A stretch of DNA of 13,916 nucleotides from CAMYKD01 sp041617155 (GCA_041617155.1 JBFJPL010000106.1:1-13916); one strand, 5' to 3'; counted from the stretch's first letter, positions 8,099-13,916 are shown. Notes: generated from the sequence alone by a model not told the origin. Program-made: numbers and translations.

Positions 8099-8220
8099 CC
8101 CGGCCCATGGGACGCGCGCGCCATATCGCCAAGCGGAACCTCGCCGATCGGCTGGAGCGGCTCGCCAGGCTGCTTGCTTTGGTGTAGCATCCCGCACCAC
8201 ACTGGCTCTATGAGGTTGGG

Positions 8221-8394
8221 ATGTTGATTTCACCGGCACTGGCGTTCGACGCCACGCCCGGGACCGGTAGCTCGGGCGGGGCCATCGCGCTGTCGATCAT
8301 CATAGCGGTCGCCGTCACGTTGCTTGTTGTCTACGTGGCCCAGAAGAAGTGGCGCAGGCACAGGCTATCGAAGCGCGATGCCGGCGGTGAATAG
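8221..8394 (+). CDS. 57-residue single-span membrane protein
   Basis: A short frame starts with ATG at 8221, five bases after GAGG (8212-8215), and ends at TAG 8392-8394. It begins MLISPALAFDATPGTGSSGG, has one strongly hydrophobic segment (AIALSIIIAVAVTLLVVYVA, residues 21-40), and ends in a basic tail (QKKWRRHRLSKRDAGGE). The positive-inside rule puts the C-terminus in the cytoplasm and the short Gly/Ser-rich N-terminus outside. I do not recognise a family. It precedes the cupredoxin-like gene by 157 bases in the same direction. A good ribosome site, a clean transmembrane segment and a basic tail argue that it is real, but it is short and could be fortuitous. Confidence 0.6.
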   Translation: MLISPALAFDATPGTGSSGGAIALSIIIAVAVTLLVVYVAQKKWRRHRLSKRDAGGE

Positions 8395-8461
8395 CGGCAC
8401 CACGGCGCCCCATGGTGTCTGCGGCGACCTAGTGCCGGGGAGCGGGGATAATGGCCCCTGT

Positions 8462-8497
8462 CATCGCGCCTTTCGGGCCGACCGGGTAGGCGCGATG
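8462..8497. promoter_or_regulatory. Perfect 10-bp inverted repeat upstream of the cupredoxin-like gene
   Basis: CATCGCGCCT (8462-8471) and AGGCGCGATG (8488-8497) are exact inverted arms around a 16-base loop. The right arm runs into near-tandem repeats of GCGCGATG(T)GCA (8490-8516). The structure lies in the 157-base gap between two + strand genes, 55 bases before the ATG at 8552. It may be an operator, a leader hairpin or a terminator for the small membrane protein; there is no T-tract. Confidence 0.45.
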
Positions 8498-8551
8498 TGC
8501 AGCGCGATGCAGCGCAATCGAGGCTGAGACGTTTGATTGCCGTGGGGGTCG

Positions 8552-8932
8552 ATGGAAGCTTGCCGTAGAGCTTGGCTGGTCTGGCTTGCCGCTGGTTCGA
8601 TTATGCCCTCTGGGCTGATCCGAGGGGCCGTTGCCCAGAAGGCCTCACAGCAGGAAGTCGAAGTGCGGATCGAAAATCGCCAGGTGGTCGCGCCGCGGGG
8701 GCCGATCCGGGTTACCGAAGGCGATGTGGTCGAGCTGGTTTGGACGAGCGACGAAGCGGCGAAACTCCACCTTCATGGCTACGACCTGGAGATCCAAGTT
8801 CGGCCAGACGAGCCGGCCGTCATGGTCGTCGAAGCCTATGCCACCGGCCGTTTCCCCATCACCAGCCACGGCTGGGGCGAAGGCGGCCGTGGCCACGATG
8901 CATTGACCTATCTTGAAGTCTACCCCCGCTAA
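8552..8932 (+). CDS. Small exported cupredoxin-like protein
   Basis: This is a 126-residue protein from ATG 8552; a TTG at 8537 in frame is less likely because no ribosome site precedes it. G-rich GGGGG (8544-8548) lies close to the ATG. Residues 1-28 are a signal peptide (AWLVWLAAGSIMPSG...GAVAQ). The mature ~95 residues follow the cupredoxin/EfeO-N-like plan: a beta-strand VEVRIENRQVV, a GDVVELVWTSDE strand, LHLHGYDLEIQV (His73, His75), a strand-rich middle, then GRFPITSHGWGEGGRGHDALTYLEV (His106, His115). There is no Cys in the mature part, so a classic type-1 copper site (His-Cys-His-Met) is absent; the His residues could form a different metal site. The stop is only 7 bases before the next gene's ATG, so the two are almost certainly co-translated and probably act together at the membrane. 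Confidence 0.75.
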   Translation: MEACRRAWLVWLAAGSIMPSGLIRGAVAQKASQQEVEVRIENRQVVAPRGPIRVTEGDVVELVWTSDEAAKLHLHGYDLEIQVRPDEPAVMVVEAYATGRFPITSHGWGEGGRGHDALTYLEVYPR

Positions 8933-8939
8933 ATCCCGC

Positions 8940-10739
8940 ATGCGGCGTATTGGTCAACGGGCGTCGGCCCTGTCCTGCGCAGCCTGGACGACGCTTGGTT
9001 GGGCGGCGCCGGCCCGGGCCCACGCATTCGGCCAACGCTACGATTTGCCATTGCCGCTGGAGCTCTATCTGGCCGGAGCGGGCGCGGCGGTTGCGCTGTC
9101 CTTCGTCATCATGGCGCTCGTCTTCCGCGCCCCGCCCGCGCGCGGCGGACGGCCGGGCATCGACCTGCTCCGTTTTGGGCCGATGCGATTCCTGCTGCAT
9201 CCGGCGGTGATCGCTGTCCTCCGGGTTATCTCGGTTGGGCTCTTCCTCCTGGTCCTGGCCGCCGGGTTCTTCGGCACTCAAGACTCCCTCGAGAACTTCG
9301 CGCCGACCTTCGTCTGGGTCATCTGGTGGGTGGGACTGGCCTATGTCGCCGCCCTGGCCGGCAACCTCTGGCCCGCCGTTAATCCCTGGTCGATCCTTTT
9401 TGTCGGGCTCGAGAAGGGAATTGCTCGACTCGGAACGCACGCCCGGTTGGGTCCGGGGCTGTCCTATCCGTCTTGGCTCGGGGTCTGGCCGGCGGTCGCG
9501 TTGTTCGGTTTCTTTGCCTGGTTCGAGCTGATCCCTGAAACGGCACAAGTGCCAGGCACCTTGGCGACCGCCATCCTGGTCTATTCGGGCATCACCTGGT
9601 TGGGCATGGCCGCCTTCGGCCGAGAGGTCTGGCTTGCCCGCGGCGAAGCCTTCTCGCTCGCATTCGGCGTGCTGGGGCGCTTCGCGCCGATCGGCCGGCC
9701 AACGCGCGACTCGCCCGATGGCCGGCCGAGTCATTGGTATCTCAGGCCTTATGCCGGCGGTTTGATCACGGATCGTCCCTGCCGCCTATCCATGACGGTG
9801 TTCGTGCTCTTGATGCTCTCGACGGTGACCTTCGACGGGTTCAAGGAAACGCCGCTTCATGCGAGCCTTCTGGAATGGATCGCCTCGGAGCCCCTGTTCC
9901 ACGGATTGCTTCTCAAGCTCCATGAGCTCGGTTTCGATCTCATTGTCGCGCTCGACACCGGCATGCTTGCCTTTTCTCCGCTCCTGTTCCTGCTGGTCTA
10001 CCTGGGCTTCTGCTGGCTCGCCAAGGAGGTTCCCGACAGTGAGCTGCCGGTCATGGAGATCGCCGGGCTCTTCGTGTGGTCTCTGGTGCCGATCGCCATC
10101 GCCTACCATCTGGCCCACTATCTCTCCTACCTGCTGCTGGCCGGGCAGCTCATCGTGCCTCTCGCGTCCGACCCCTTGGGGATCGGCTGGGATATTTTCG
10201 GCACGTCGAGCTACAGCATCGAAATCGGCATCGTCGGCGCGAAGTTCGTTTGGTACAGCGCGGTGATAGCGATCGTCGCCGGCCATGTCTGTGCCGTGGG
10301 CGTGGCGCATTTCGTCGCGCTGCGGGTCTTCGAGTCTGCCAGCGCCGCGCTCAGGAGCCAGTATCCCTTCCTGGTCCTGATGGTCGCTTACACGATGCTG
10401 AGCTTGTGGATTCTCTCCCAGCCGATCGTCGGAGGCCCCAACCTCGGCTCCCTGCGGGCGAATTCGGGCACTGTGTCCTTGGCGCCCTTGGAGTTTCAGG
10501 AACGGTGCTTCGAATTGGCGCCGCGGGACAGGGTCCGCTACGACTTCCAAGCCGACCAGCCGATCGAATTCAACATCCATTACCATGACGGTCTGAGCAT
10601 CAGGTTCCCGGTAAAGCTGACGGGAATCACCGGTCACGGGGACTATTTCGACGCCGAATTGGAGCAGTCGTACTGTCTGATGTGGCTCAACCAGAGCCTC
10701 TCCAGAACCACGCTGACGTATCGAATTGTCGGTCCGTGA
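8940..10739 (+). CDS. Polytopic membrane protein of the fenitrothion-hydrolase-like family with a C-terminal GOLD-like domain
   Basis: This gives 599 residues from ATG 8940; no good Shine-Dalgarno is seen and a TTG at 8913 would overlap the upstream gene, so the ATG seven bases after that stop is preferred. An N-terminal signal-like segment is followed by HAFGQRYDLPLPLELYLAG (28-46) and about ten hydrophobic spans, among them 42-62, 90-112, 122-152, 181-197, 207-227, 283-298, 340-361, 373-410, 433-464 and 477-497. Conserved-looking His occur in AYHLAHYLSYLLLAGQL (His390, His393) and GHVCAVGVAHFVAL (His449, His457). Residues 505-599 form a soluble beta-rich domain (CFELAPRDRVRYDFQADQPI, NIHYHDG, YCLMWLNQS, TLTYRI) resembling a GOLD-like sandwich. 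Relatives are usually auto-annotated as fenitrothion hydrolase; that name rests on few characterised members, so the substrate here is unknown. The paired cupredoxin-like gene suggests a metal- or redox-linked membrane complex. Confidence 0.75.
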   Translation: MRRIGQRASALSCAAWTTLGWAAPARAHAFGQRYDLPLPLELYLAGAGAAVALSFVIMALVFRAPPARGGRPGIDLLRFGPMRFLLHPAVIAVLRVISVGLFLLVLAAGFFGTQDSLENFAPTFVWVIWWVGLAYVAALAGNLWPAVNPWSILFVGLEKGIARLGTHARLGPGLSYPSWLGVWPAVALFGFFAWFELIPETAQVPGTLATAILVYSGITWLGMAAFGREVWLARGEAFSLAFGVLGRFAPIGRPTRDSPDGRPSHWYLRPYAGGLITDRPCRLSMTVFVLLMLSTVTFDGFKETPLHASLLEWIASEPLFHGLLLKLHELGFDLIVALDTGMLAFSPLLFLLVYLGFCWLAKEVPDSELPVMEIAGLFVWSLVPIAIAYHLAHYLSYLLLAGQLIVPLASDPLGIGWDIFGTSSYSIEIGIVGAKFVWYSAVIAIVAGHVCAVGVAHFVALRVFESASAALRSQYPFLVLMVAYTMLSLWILSQPIVGGPNLGSLRANSGTVSLAPLEFQERCFELAPRDRVRYDFQADQPIEFNIHYHDGLSIRFPVKLTGITGHGDYFDAELEQSYCLMWLNQSLSRTTLTYRIVGP

Positions 10740-11140
10740 GATTTCGGAGAGCCTAACGGGCGCGATTTGGGGCCCGGCTCCGCGCCGGCTCCGTGACCGA
10801 ATAGTCCCGCAATCGATCTTCGGTGCCGAAATCCGAGGCGTCACGATCGAACCTAGTGGTTTGCGCTTGGGATGCCCTGGACGGCTCGCACCGCCGGCAT
10901 CGCCATGTGCCATGGTGCGGTTGCGGAAGGCCCGCAAGGAAGGGAGGGGTCCACGGAAGACCGAGGCACGAACTTCCGGGCGCCATGACCGAGAGCCCGG
11001 TCCGGACATGAAGCCGGCCGATCTGGACCCGCGCCTGATCCTCGAGCGCCGGCATGTCCGGGTCAATAACGGCGCGGTCCGGCTTCGCCCTCACCCTTCC
11101 ACCGCTGCGCGGGCCGTGCGGCCCCCGGCTCGACGAGATG
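10740..11140. other. 400-base stretch with no recognisable gene
   Basis: Between the convergent membrane-protein gene and the second uvrC remnant, open frames exist on both strands, but none has a family signature, a ribosome site or sensible composition. Near its end GGGCCG (11111-11116) and CGGCCC (11119-11124) form a tight perfect hairpin, which in the - strand sense lies 17 bases past the uvrC-like stop at 11141-11143 and could be the old terminator of that fragment. Otherwise I see nothing interpretable. Confidence 0.4.
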
Positions 11141-11326
11141 TCAACCCGTGCCGTGGAAGCGGTCGTAGATCCTCTGCGTCCCGGCCTTGCTGACGCCCTC
11201 GACCGCCTGGGCCGAGCCGAAGTGGCGCAGGCGCTGCGGGAAGTAGGGCAGCGGGTCGCGCGGCGGCGGCAGCAGCGGCGGACGCCCGGCCATGAAGATG
11301 CGCTCGCGCCCTTGGTGGGTCAGCAG
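11141..11326 (-). pseudogene. uvrC: uvrC 3'-end remnant, copy 2, with internal deletions
   Basis: The - strand encodes 61 in-frame residues ending at a TGA (11141-11143). The order of motifs follows the C-terminal half of UvrC: GRERIFMAGRPPLLPPPRDP and LPYFPQRL (the stretch before the conserved RDEAHRF block), then directly RHFGSAQAV and EGVSKAGTQRIYDRFHG (the final helix-hairpin-helix). The RDEAHRF...IPGIGPKRK block that should sit between QRLR and HFGSA is missing, as is the helix normally between AV and EGVSK, so it is a fragment with two clean in-frame deletions. At its 5' side it joins the repeat arm at 11328-11345. No UvrC nuclease or UVR domain is present; it cannot be a working UvrC. 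Confidence 0.8.
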
Positions 11327-11327
11327 T

Positions 11328-11345
11328 GAGTCCGACCCCTTTGAT
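11328..11345. repeat. Dispersed repeat arm, copy A
   Basis: GAGTCCGACCCCTTTGAT, the reverse complement of ATCAAAGGGGTCGGACTC. The same motif with one extra G occurs near the window end (13850-13867), and a shorter form ATCAAAGGGTCAGACC is at 12314-12329. It abuts the broken 5' side of uvrC remnant copy 2 at one base distance. Confidence 0.7.
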
Positions 11346-11366
11346 CTTGCCTGGGTTCGTGGCGGG

Positions 11367-11876
11367 TCAGCTCGCGGAGTCCCTGGCTTCCTCGAAGATG
11401 TTCGTCAGGACCTCGTCGACCATGATCGCCGCCGACCGGCGCGAGGCCGCCGGGCGGCGGGAGTCGCCGACGGCCAGGCGGGACCCGGTCCTGGGATCGT
11501 AGAAGGCAACGGTCAGCTCGGACATGTACATGGCGATGTCCCAGCTCCATTTGTCCCGATAGGTGACGACGACTTCGGCGCCGCCGGGCGCGGCCGTCTT
11601 CGGACCCGTGACCGCCCGGTATCCCATGGCGATCAGCCGGTTCTTGATCAGATCGTTGACGCCGTGTTTGTCGGGCGCGGATTCGACCACGTAGTACGTC
11701 GTGAACCTGCCGACGTCTTGCCCGCGCCTGACCTCCGCGGTCTGCCTATTGCCCGTGCAGCCGGCGACCAGCGCGACGACGAAAAGGCCGAGCAACCATC
11801 TTGGCCAAGCGGCGGCGGGAGCCCTGGCCGAAAGGCCGGGCGACTGGAATTCCAAGGTTTCGGATCGAGGGGTCAT
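11367..11876 (-). CDS. Predicted small lipoprotein, function unknown
   Basis: This gives 169 residues when started at the Met whose codon is 11874-11876, supported by AGGA a few bases before it and by the position of the signal sequence; the frame continues upstream for 40 residues without signal character. An unusually long basic N-region (about 26 residues) leads to a hydrophobic core WLLGLFVVALVAGC with a good lipobox (VAGC), so the mature protein should be lipid-anchored. The mature body (TTYYVVESAPDKHGVNDLI, then GYRAVTGP, VVVTYRDKWSWDIAMYMSEL, YDPRTGSRLAVGDS and a C-terminal helix with MVDEVLTNIFEEA) resembles periplasmic DUF4136-like lipoproteins in its strand-helix order, though the match is weak. 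No catalytic motif is seen. It is convergent with the membrane-protein gene and lies downstream of gdhA on the same strand, 446 bases away, so it is probably a separate unit. Confidence 0.75.
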   Translation of the reverse strand: MTPRSETLEFQSPGLSARAPAAAWPRWLLGLFVVALVAGCTGNRQTAEVRRGQDVGRFTTYYVVESAPDKHGVNDLIKNRLIAMGYRAVTGPKTAAPGGAEVVVTYRDKWSWDIAMYMSELTVAFYDPRTGSRLAVGDSRRPAASRRSAAIMVDEVLTNIFEEARDSAS

Positions 11877-12322
11877 AGCAAAGGTCCTGATTTGTGACAA
11901 ATGATCGAAGCTCGGGTCCCGATTCGTGGCCGTGACCATCGACGGCATCGCACGCCGGCCTGTCGTGCCTTCGCCCTTGCGCCGGGTGCCGGCCAATCGC
12001 CGTCTTATGAGTCAAGACCGGACTTCTTCACCCTAACGCCAGATTGTTGAGTTCTTCTAAAGATGATCGAGAGCTATACCAAAGGTATTTGGTGATTACC
12101 TACGGCACCAGCCTCGATTATTGTGGCGCAGGGGCAGCCAACGAGTAATCCGGATTCCTCGGGAATCCCTCGCAACGTCTGCCCGCGCGCTTGGCGCCAA
12201 TGCCGGCGATCTCGTCCAGGGTCGAGTGCAGGCGCGACCTGCCGCGCCCGGCACGGTGGCCGGCGATCACGAAGAAGTGGACAGCGCCTGCTCAGGCGCT
12301 GCAGGAAAGACAAATCAAAGGG
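11877..12322. other. Gap between lipoprotein gene and gdhA: upstream region plus uvrC remnant
   Basis: This 446-base gap should contain the promoter of the - strand lipoprotein gene. By eye I find no convincing -35/-10 pair. It holds a small perfect inverted repeat, ACCAAA (12078-12083) and TTTGGT (12088-12093) with a four-base loop, in an AT-richer patch (about 12040-12120) that stands out from the flanks and is a fair candidate for an operator or promoter region. The right part (12182-12307) is the third uvrC remnant. Confidence 0.4.
12182..12307 (-). pseudogene. uvrC: uvrC 3'-end remnant, copy 3, frameshifted
   Basis: On the - strand FLQRL (12293-12307) is followed, in a different frame, by VHFFVIAGHRAGRGRSRLHS and TLDEIAGIGAKRA. 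In UvrC the equivalent block runs YFLQRLRDEAHRFAI...HR...LDEIPGIGxKRK, so both pieces are in the right order but need a frameshift to join. After GIGAKRA the similarity stops; the frame runs to a TAA at 12118-12120 without the HFGSA or final helix-hairpin-helix parts. It is therefore an internal slice of the uvrC tail and is non-functional. It is the part that copy 2 lacks. Its 5' side lies six bases from the repeat arm at 12314-12329. Confidence 0.7.
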
Positions 12323-12329
12323 TCAGACC
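12314..12329. repeat. Dispersed repeat arm, copy B, overlapping the gdhA stop
   Basis: ATCAAAGGGTCAGACC, a shorter and diverged copy of the 11328 and 13850 motifs. The gdhA stop codon (12323-12325 on the - strand) lies inside it. Confidence 0.55.
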
Positions 12330-13690
12330 ACGCCGTAGGCCAGCATGGCGTCGGCAACCTTCACGAAACCGGCGATGTTGGCCCCCTTGAGATAGTTTAC
12401 GTGGCCATCGCTCTCCTGGCCGTATTCGACGCATTTGTCGTGGATGCTCTGCATGGTATCGCGCAGCAGCTTTTGCAGTTCATCCTCGGTCCAGGATATG
12501 CGCGCGCTGTTCTGGCTCATTTCCAGCCCCGACACGGCGACGCCGCCGGCGTTTGCCGCCTTGCTCGGCGCGAACAGGATTTTCGCCTCCTGGTAGGCAT
12601 CGATACCTTCTTGTACCGTCGGCATGTTGGCGCCTTCGGAAACGCCGATACAGCCGTTCTTGATCAGGGCCAGCGCGTCCTCGCCGGAAATCTCGTTCTG
12701 GGTCGCGCAGGGGAAGGCGAGGTCGCATTCGACCTCCCAGGGGCGTTTTCCCTCGTGAAACGCGACCTTGAATTCCTTGGCGTATTCCGAAATACGGCCC
12801 CGTTTCACGGTCTTCAGATCGACCACCCAGGCGAGCTTGTCGGCATCGATGCCGTCGGGGTCATGCACGTATCCCGAGGAGTCCGAAAGCGTCACAACCT
12901 TGCCGCCCAGCTGGTTGATCTTCTCGACCGCATAGGTGGCGACGTTGCCCGAACCGGATACCGTGCAGACCTTGCCCTCGATAGAGTCGTTCTTGAGCGC
13001 CAGCATGCTTCCCATCATGTAGACGGCGCCGTATCCGGTCGCCTCGGTGCGGATCAGGCTGCCGCCGTATTCCAGCCCCTTGCCGGTGAGAACGCCGACG
13101 AACTGATTGGTCAGGCGCTTGTACTGACCGAAGAGGTAGCCGATCTCGCGCGCGCCGACGCCGATGTCACCGGCCGGAACGTCGAGGTCGGGGCCGATGT
13201 GATGATAGAGTTCCGTCATGAAAGCTTGACAGAAGCGCATGATCTCCGCGTCGGACTTGCCTTTTGGATTGAAATCGGCGCCGCCCTTGCCGCCGCCCAT
13301 GGGCAGGCCGGTCAAGGAGTTCTTGAACGTCTGCTCGAATGCCAGGAATTTGAGGATACTGAGCGTCACGCTGGGGTGAAAGCGGATGCCGCCCTTGTAG
13401 GGGCCGATCGCATTGTTGTTCTGAACCCGATAACCGCGATTGACACGGATATTCCTTTCATCGTCCTCCCAGCACACCCGGAAGATAACGATACGGTCCG
13501 GCTCCGCCATGCGCTCCACGACCTGCACGTCGTGGTAATGGGGCTTGTCGGCTATATAGGGGAAGATGCTCTGCGCCACCTCGTAGACGGCCTGATGAAA
13601 CTCGGGCTCCCCGGGATTTCGCCTTTCTAGCCCAGCAACAAAACGCTGAAGATATTCTTGCGCCTTTTCCGGCGTAGCTATTTTCGACAT
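12323..13690 (-). CDS. gdhA: NADP-type glutamate dehydrogenase
   Basis: This is a 455-residue hexameric-type glutamate dehydrogenase, close to the usual ~447 of GdhA. It converts 2-oxoglutarate, ammonium and NADPH to glutamate in the cytoplasm. The start at 13690 is set by GGGAGGG just upstream on the - strand. Substrate-domain motifs: GPYKGGIRFHPSV (96-108, Lys99), TFKNSLTGLPMGGGKGGADF (121-140, catalytic Lys135) and DVPAGDIGVGAREIG (170-184). The dinucleotide fold has VSGSGNVA (244-251) and TLSDSSG (267-273), the pattern seen in NADP-dependent E. coli-type enzymes. FPCATQNEISG and ANMPT follow, and the C-terminus MLAYGVV is complete. It is transcribed away from the window edge, with about 170 bases of upstream sequence before the repeat. 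It is a housekeeping nitrogen gene unrelated to the left-hand cluster. Confidence 0.97.
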   Translation of the reverse strand: MSKIATPEKAQEYLQRFVAGLERRNPGEPEFHQAVYEVAQSIFPYIADKPHYHDVQVVERMAEPDRIVIFRVCWEDDERNIRVNRGYRVQNNNAIGPYKGGIRFHPSVTLSILKFLAFEQTFKNSLTGLPMGGGKGGADFNPKGKSDAEIMRFCQAFMTELYHHIGPDLDVPAGDIGVGAREIGYLFGQYKRLTNQFVGVLTGKGLEYGGSLIRTEATGYGAVYMMGSMLALKNDSIEGKVCTVSGSGNVATYAVEKINQLGGKVVTLSDSSGYVHDPDGIDADKLAWVVDLKTVKRGRISEYAKEFKVAFHEGKRPWEVECDLAFPCATQNEISGEDALALIKNGCIGVSEGANMPTVQEGIDAYQEAKILFAPSKAANAGGVAVSGLEMSQNSARISWTEDELQKLLRDTMQSIHDKCVEYGQESDGHVNYLKGANIAGFVKVADAMLAYGVV

Positions 13691-13849
13691 GATTTCCCTC
13701 CCTTTCCGATAACCGAGTGACTAATTTAGGATCGCTTTCATCGAGTGAGCAGCCGTCACTTATTTCACCGATCGCGCCGCTAGAGCGTTGTGCCGGCCCC
13801 CACGAACAAGCCGCCCATGAACCTGGCCTTAGGTTTAACTATAGCGAAT

Positions 13850-13867
13850 ATCAAAGGGGGTCGGACT
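13850..13867. repeat. Dispersed repeat arm, copy C
   Basis: ATCAAAGGGGGTCGGACT, continuing C, matches the reverse complement of the 11328 copy except for one extra G. It forms the outer part of the inverted repeat below and lies 160 bases upstream of gdhA. Confidence 0.65.
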
Positions 13868-13916
13868 CGATTGATCCCGGCAGTTTCGTGCGATTGGGAA
13901 ATCAATCGAGTCCGAC
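13860..13916. repeat. Perfect 16-bp inverted repeat ending at the window edge
   Basis: GTCGGACTCGATTGAT (13860-13875) and ATCAATCGAGTCCGAC (13901-13916) are exact inverted arms with a 25-base loop. The left arm is preceded by TCAAAGGGG, so the palindrome may extend past the window with CCCC and TTTGA. It resembles a REP/BIME-like or MITE-like palindromic element; no transposase is seen within the window. Confidence 0.75.

Noticed and set aside
8107..8187. A 26-codon + strand frame with a basic, helical sequence (HIAKRNLADRLERLARLLALV), which vaguely recalls transposase C-termini.
   Set aside because: It is too short and has no ribosome site. The opposite strand of the adjoining bases (up to about 8098) is explained by the uvrC remnant.
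11141..11326. A small working UvrC-like DNA-binding protein on the - strand.
   Set aside because: It lacks a start codon and the core helix-hairpin-helix block, and it starts at a repeat arm. Fragment decay explains it better than a functional mini-protein.
11101..11345. A CRISPR array or tandem repeat block.
   Set aside because: The repeated motifs are single dispersed copies with unequal spacing, without regular spacers or nearby cas genes.
12191..13630. A 479-codon + strand open frame opposite gdhA.
   Set aside because: It is antisense to a fully recognisable glutamate dehydrogenase and its sequence resembles no family.

Overview
The window is GC-rich DNA with dense, strongly third-position-biased coding on both strands. 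It carries Sec signal peptides, a beta-barrel-like outer-membrane protein, lipoproteins and a periplasmic multihaem cytochrome, so it comes from a Gram-negative proteobacterium. The look of the UvrC and glutamate dehydrogenase sequences makes an alphaproteobacterium (Rhodospirillales-like) my best guess, but this is an inference and no marker gene fixes the taxon. I see no rRNA, tRNA, CRISPR array or intact transposase.

Layout. Bases 2-553 hold the 3' end of an isoprenylcysteine carboxyl methyltransferase-like (ICMT-like) membrane methyltransferase. Bases 749-1762 hold an AraC-family regulator. From 2029 to 7910 four genes run on the + strand: a neuromedin-U-like/phenol-degradation-type outer-membrane transporter protein, a small DUF995-like secreted protein, an exported formylglycine-type sulfatase, and an eight-haem c-type cytochrome with HEAT-like and TPR repeats. 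These four exported proteins, with the AraC regulator upstream, look like one envelope module in which substrate uptake, sulfate-ester cleavage and periplasmic electron transfer could be linked. The link is contextual, not demonstrated.

From 8221 to 10739 a second + strand group encodes a 57-residue single-span membrane protein, a small exported cupredoxin-like protein, and a 599-residue polytopic membrane protein. The last belongs to a family usually auto-named fenitrothion hydrolase, and it ends in a soluble beta-rich (GOLD-like) domain. The last third lies on the - strand: a small lipoprotein (11367-11876) and NADP-type glutamate dehydrogenase gdhA (12323-13690). This region is convergent with the + strand block.

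The most unusual content is between the genes. Three separate gaps (7977-8098, 11141-11326, 12182-12307) each hold a decayed piece of the 3' end of uvrC, all on the - strand, each with different internal deletions. The second and third pieces begin at or close to an arm of a dispersed repeat of type ATCAAAGGGG(G)TCGGACTC. A further copy of that repeat opens a perfect 16-bp inverted repeat that ends exactly at the window edge (13860-13916). This looks like a repeat-borne or repeat-mediated spread of uvrC tails between genes.
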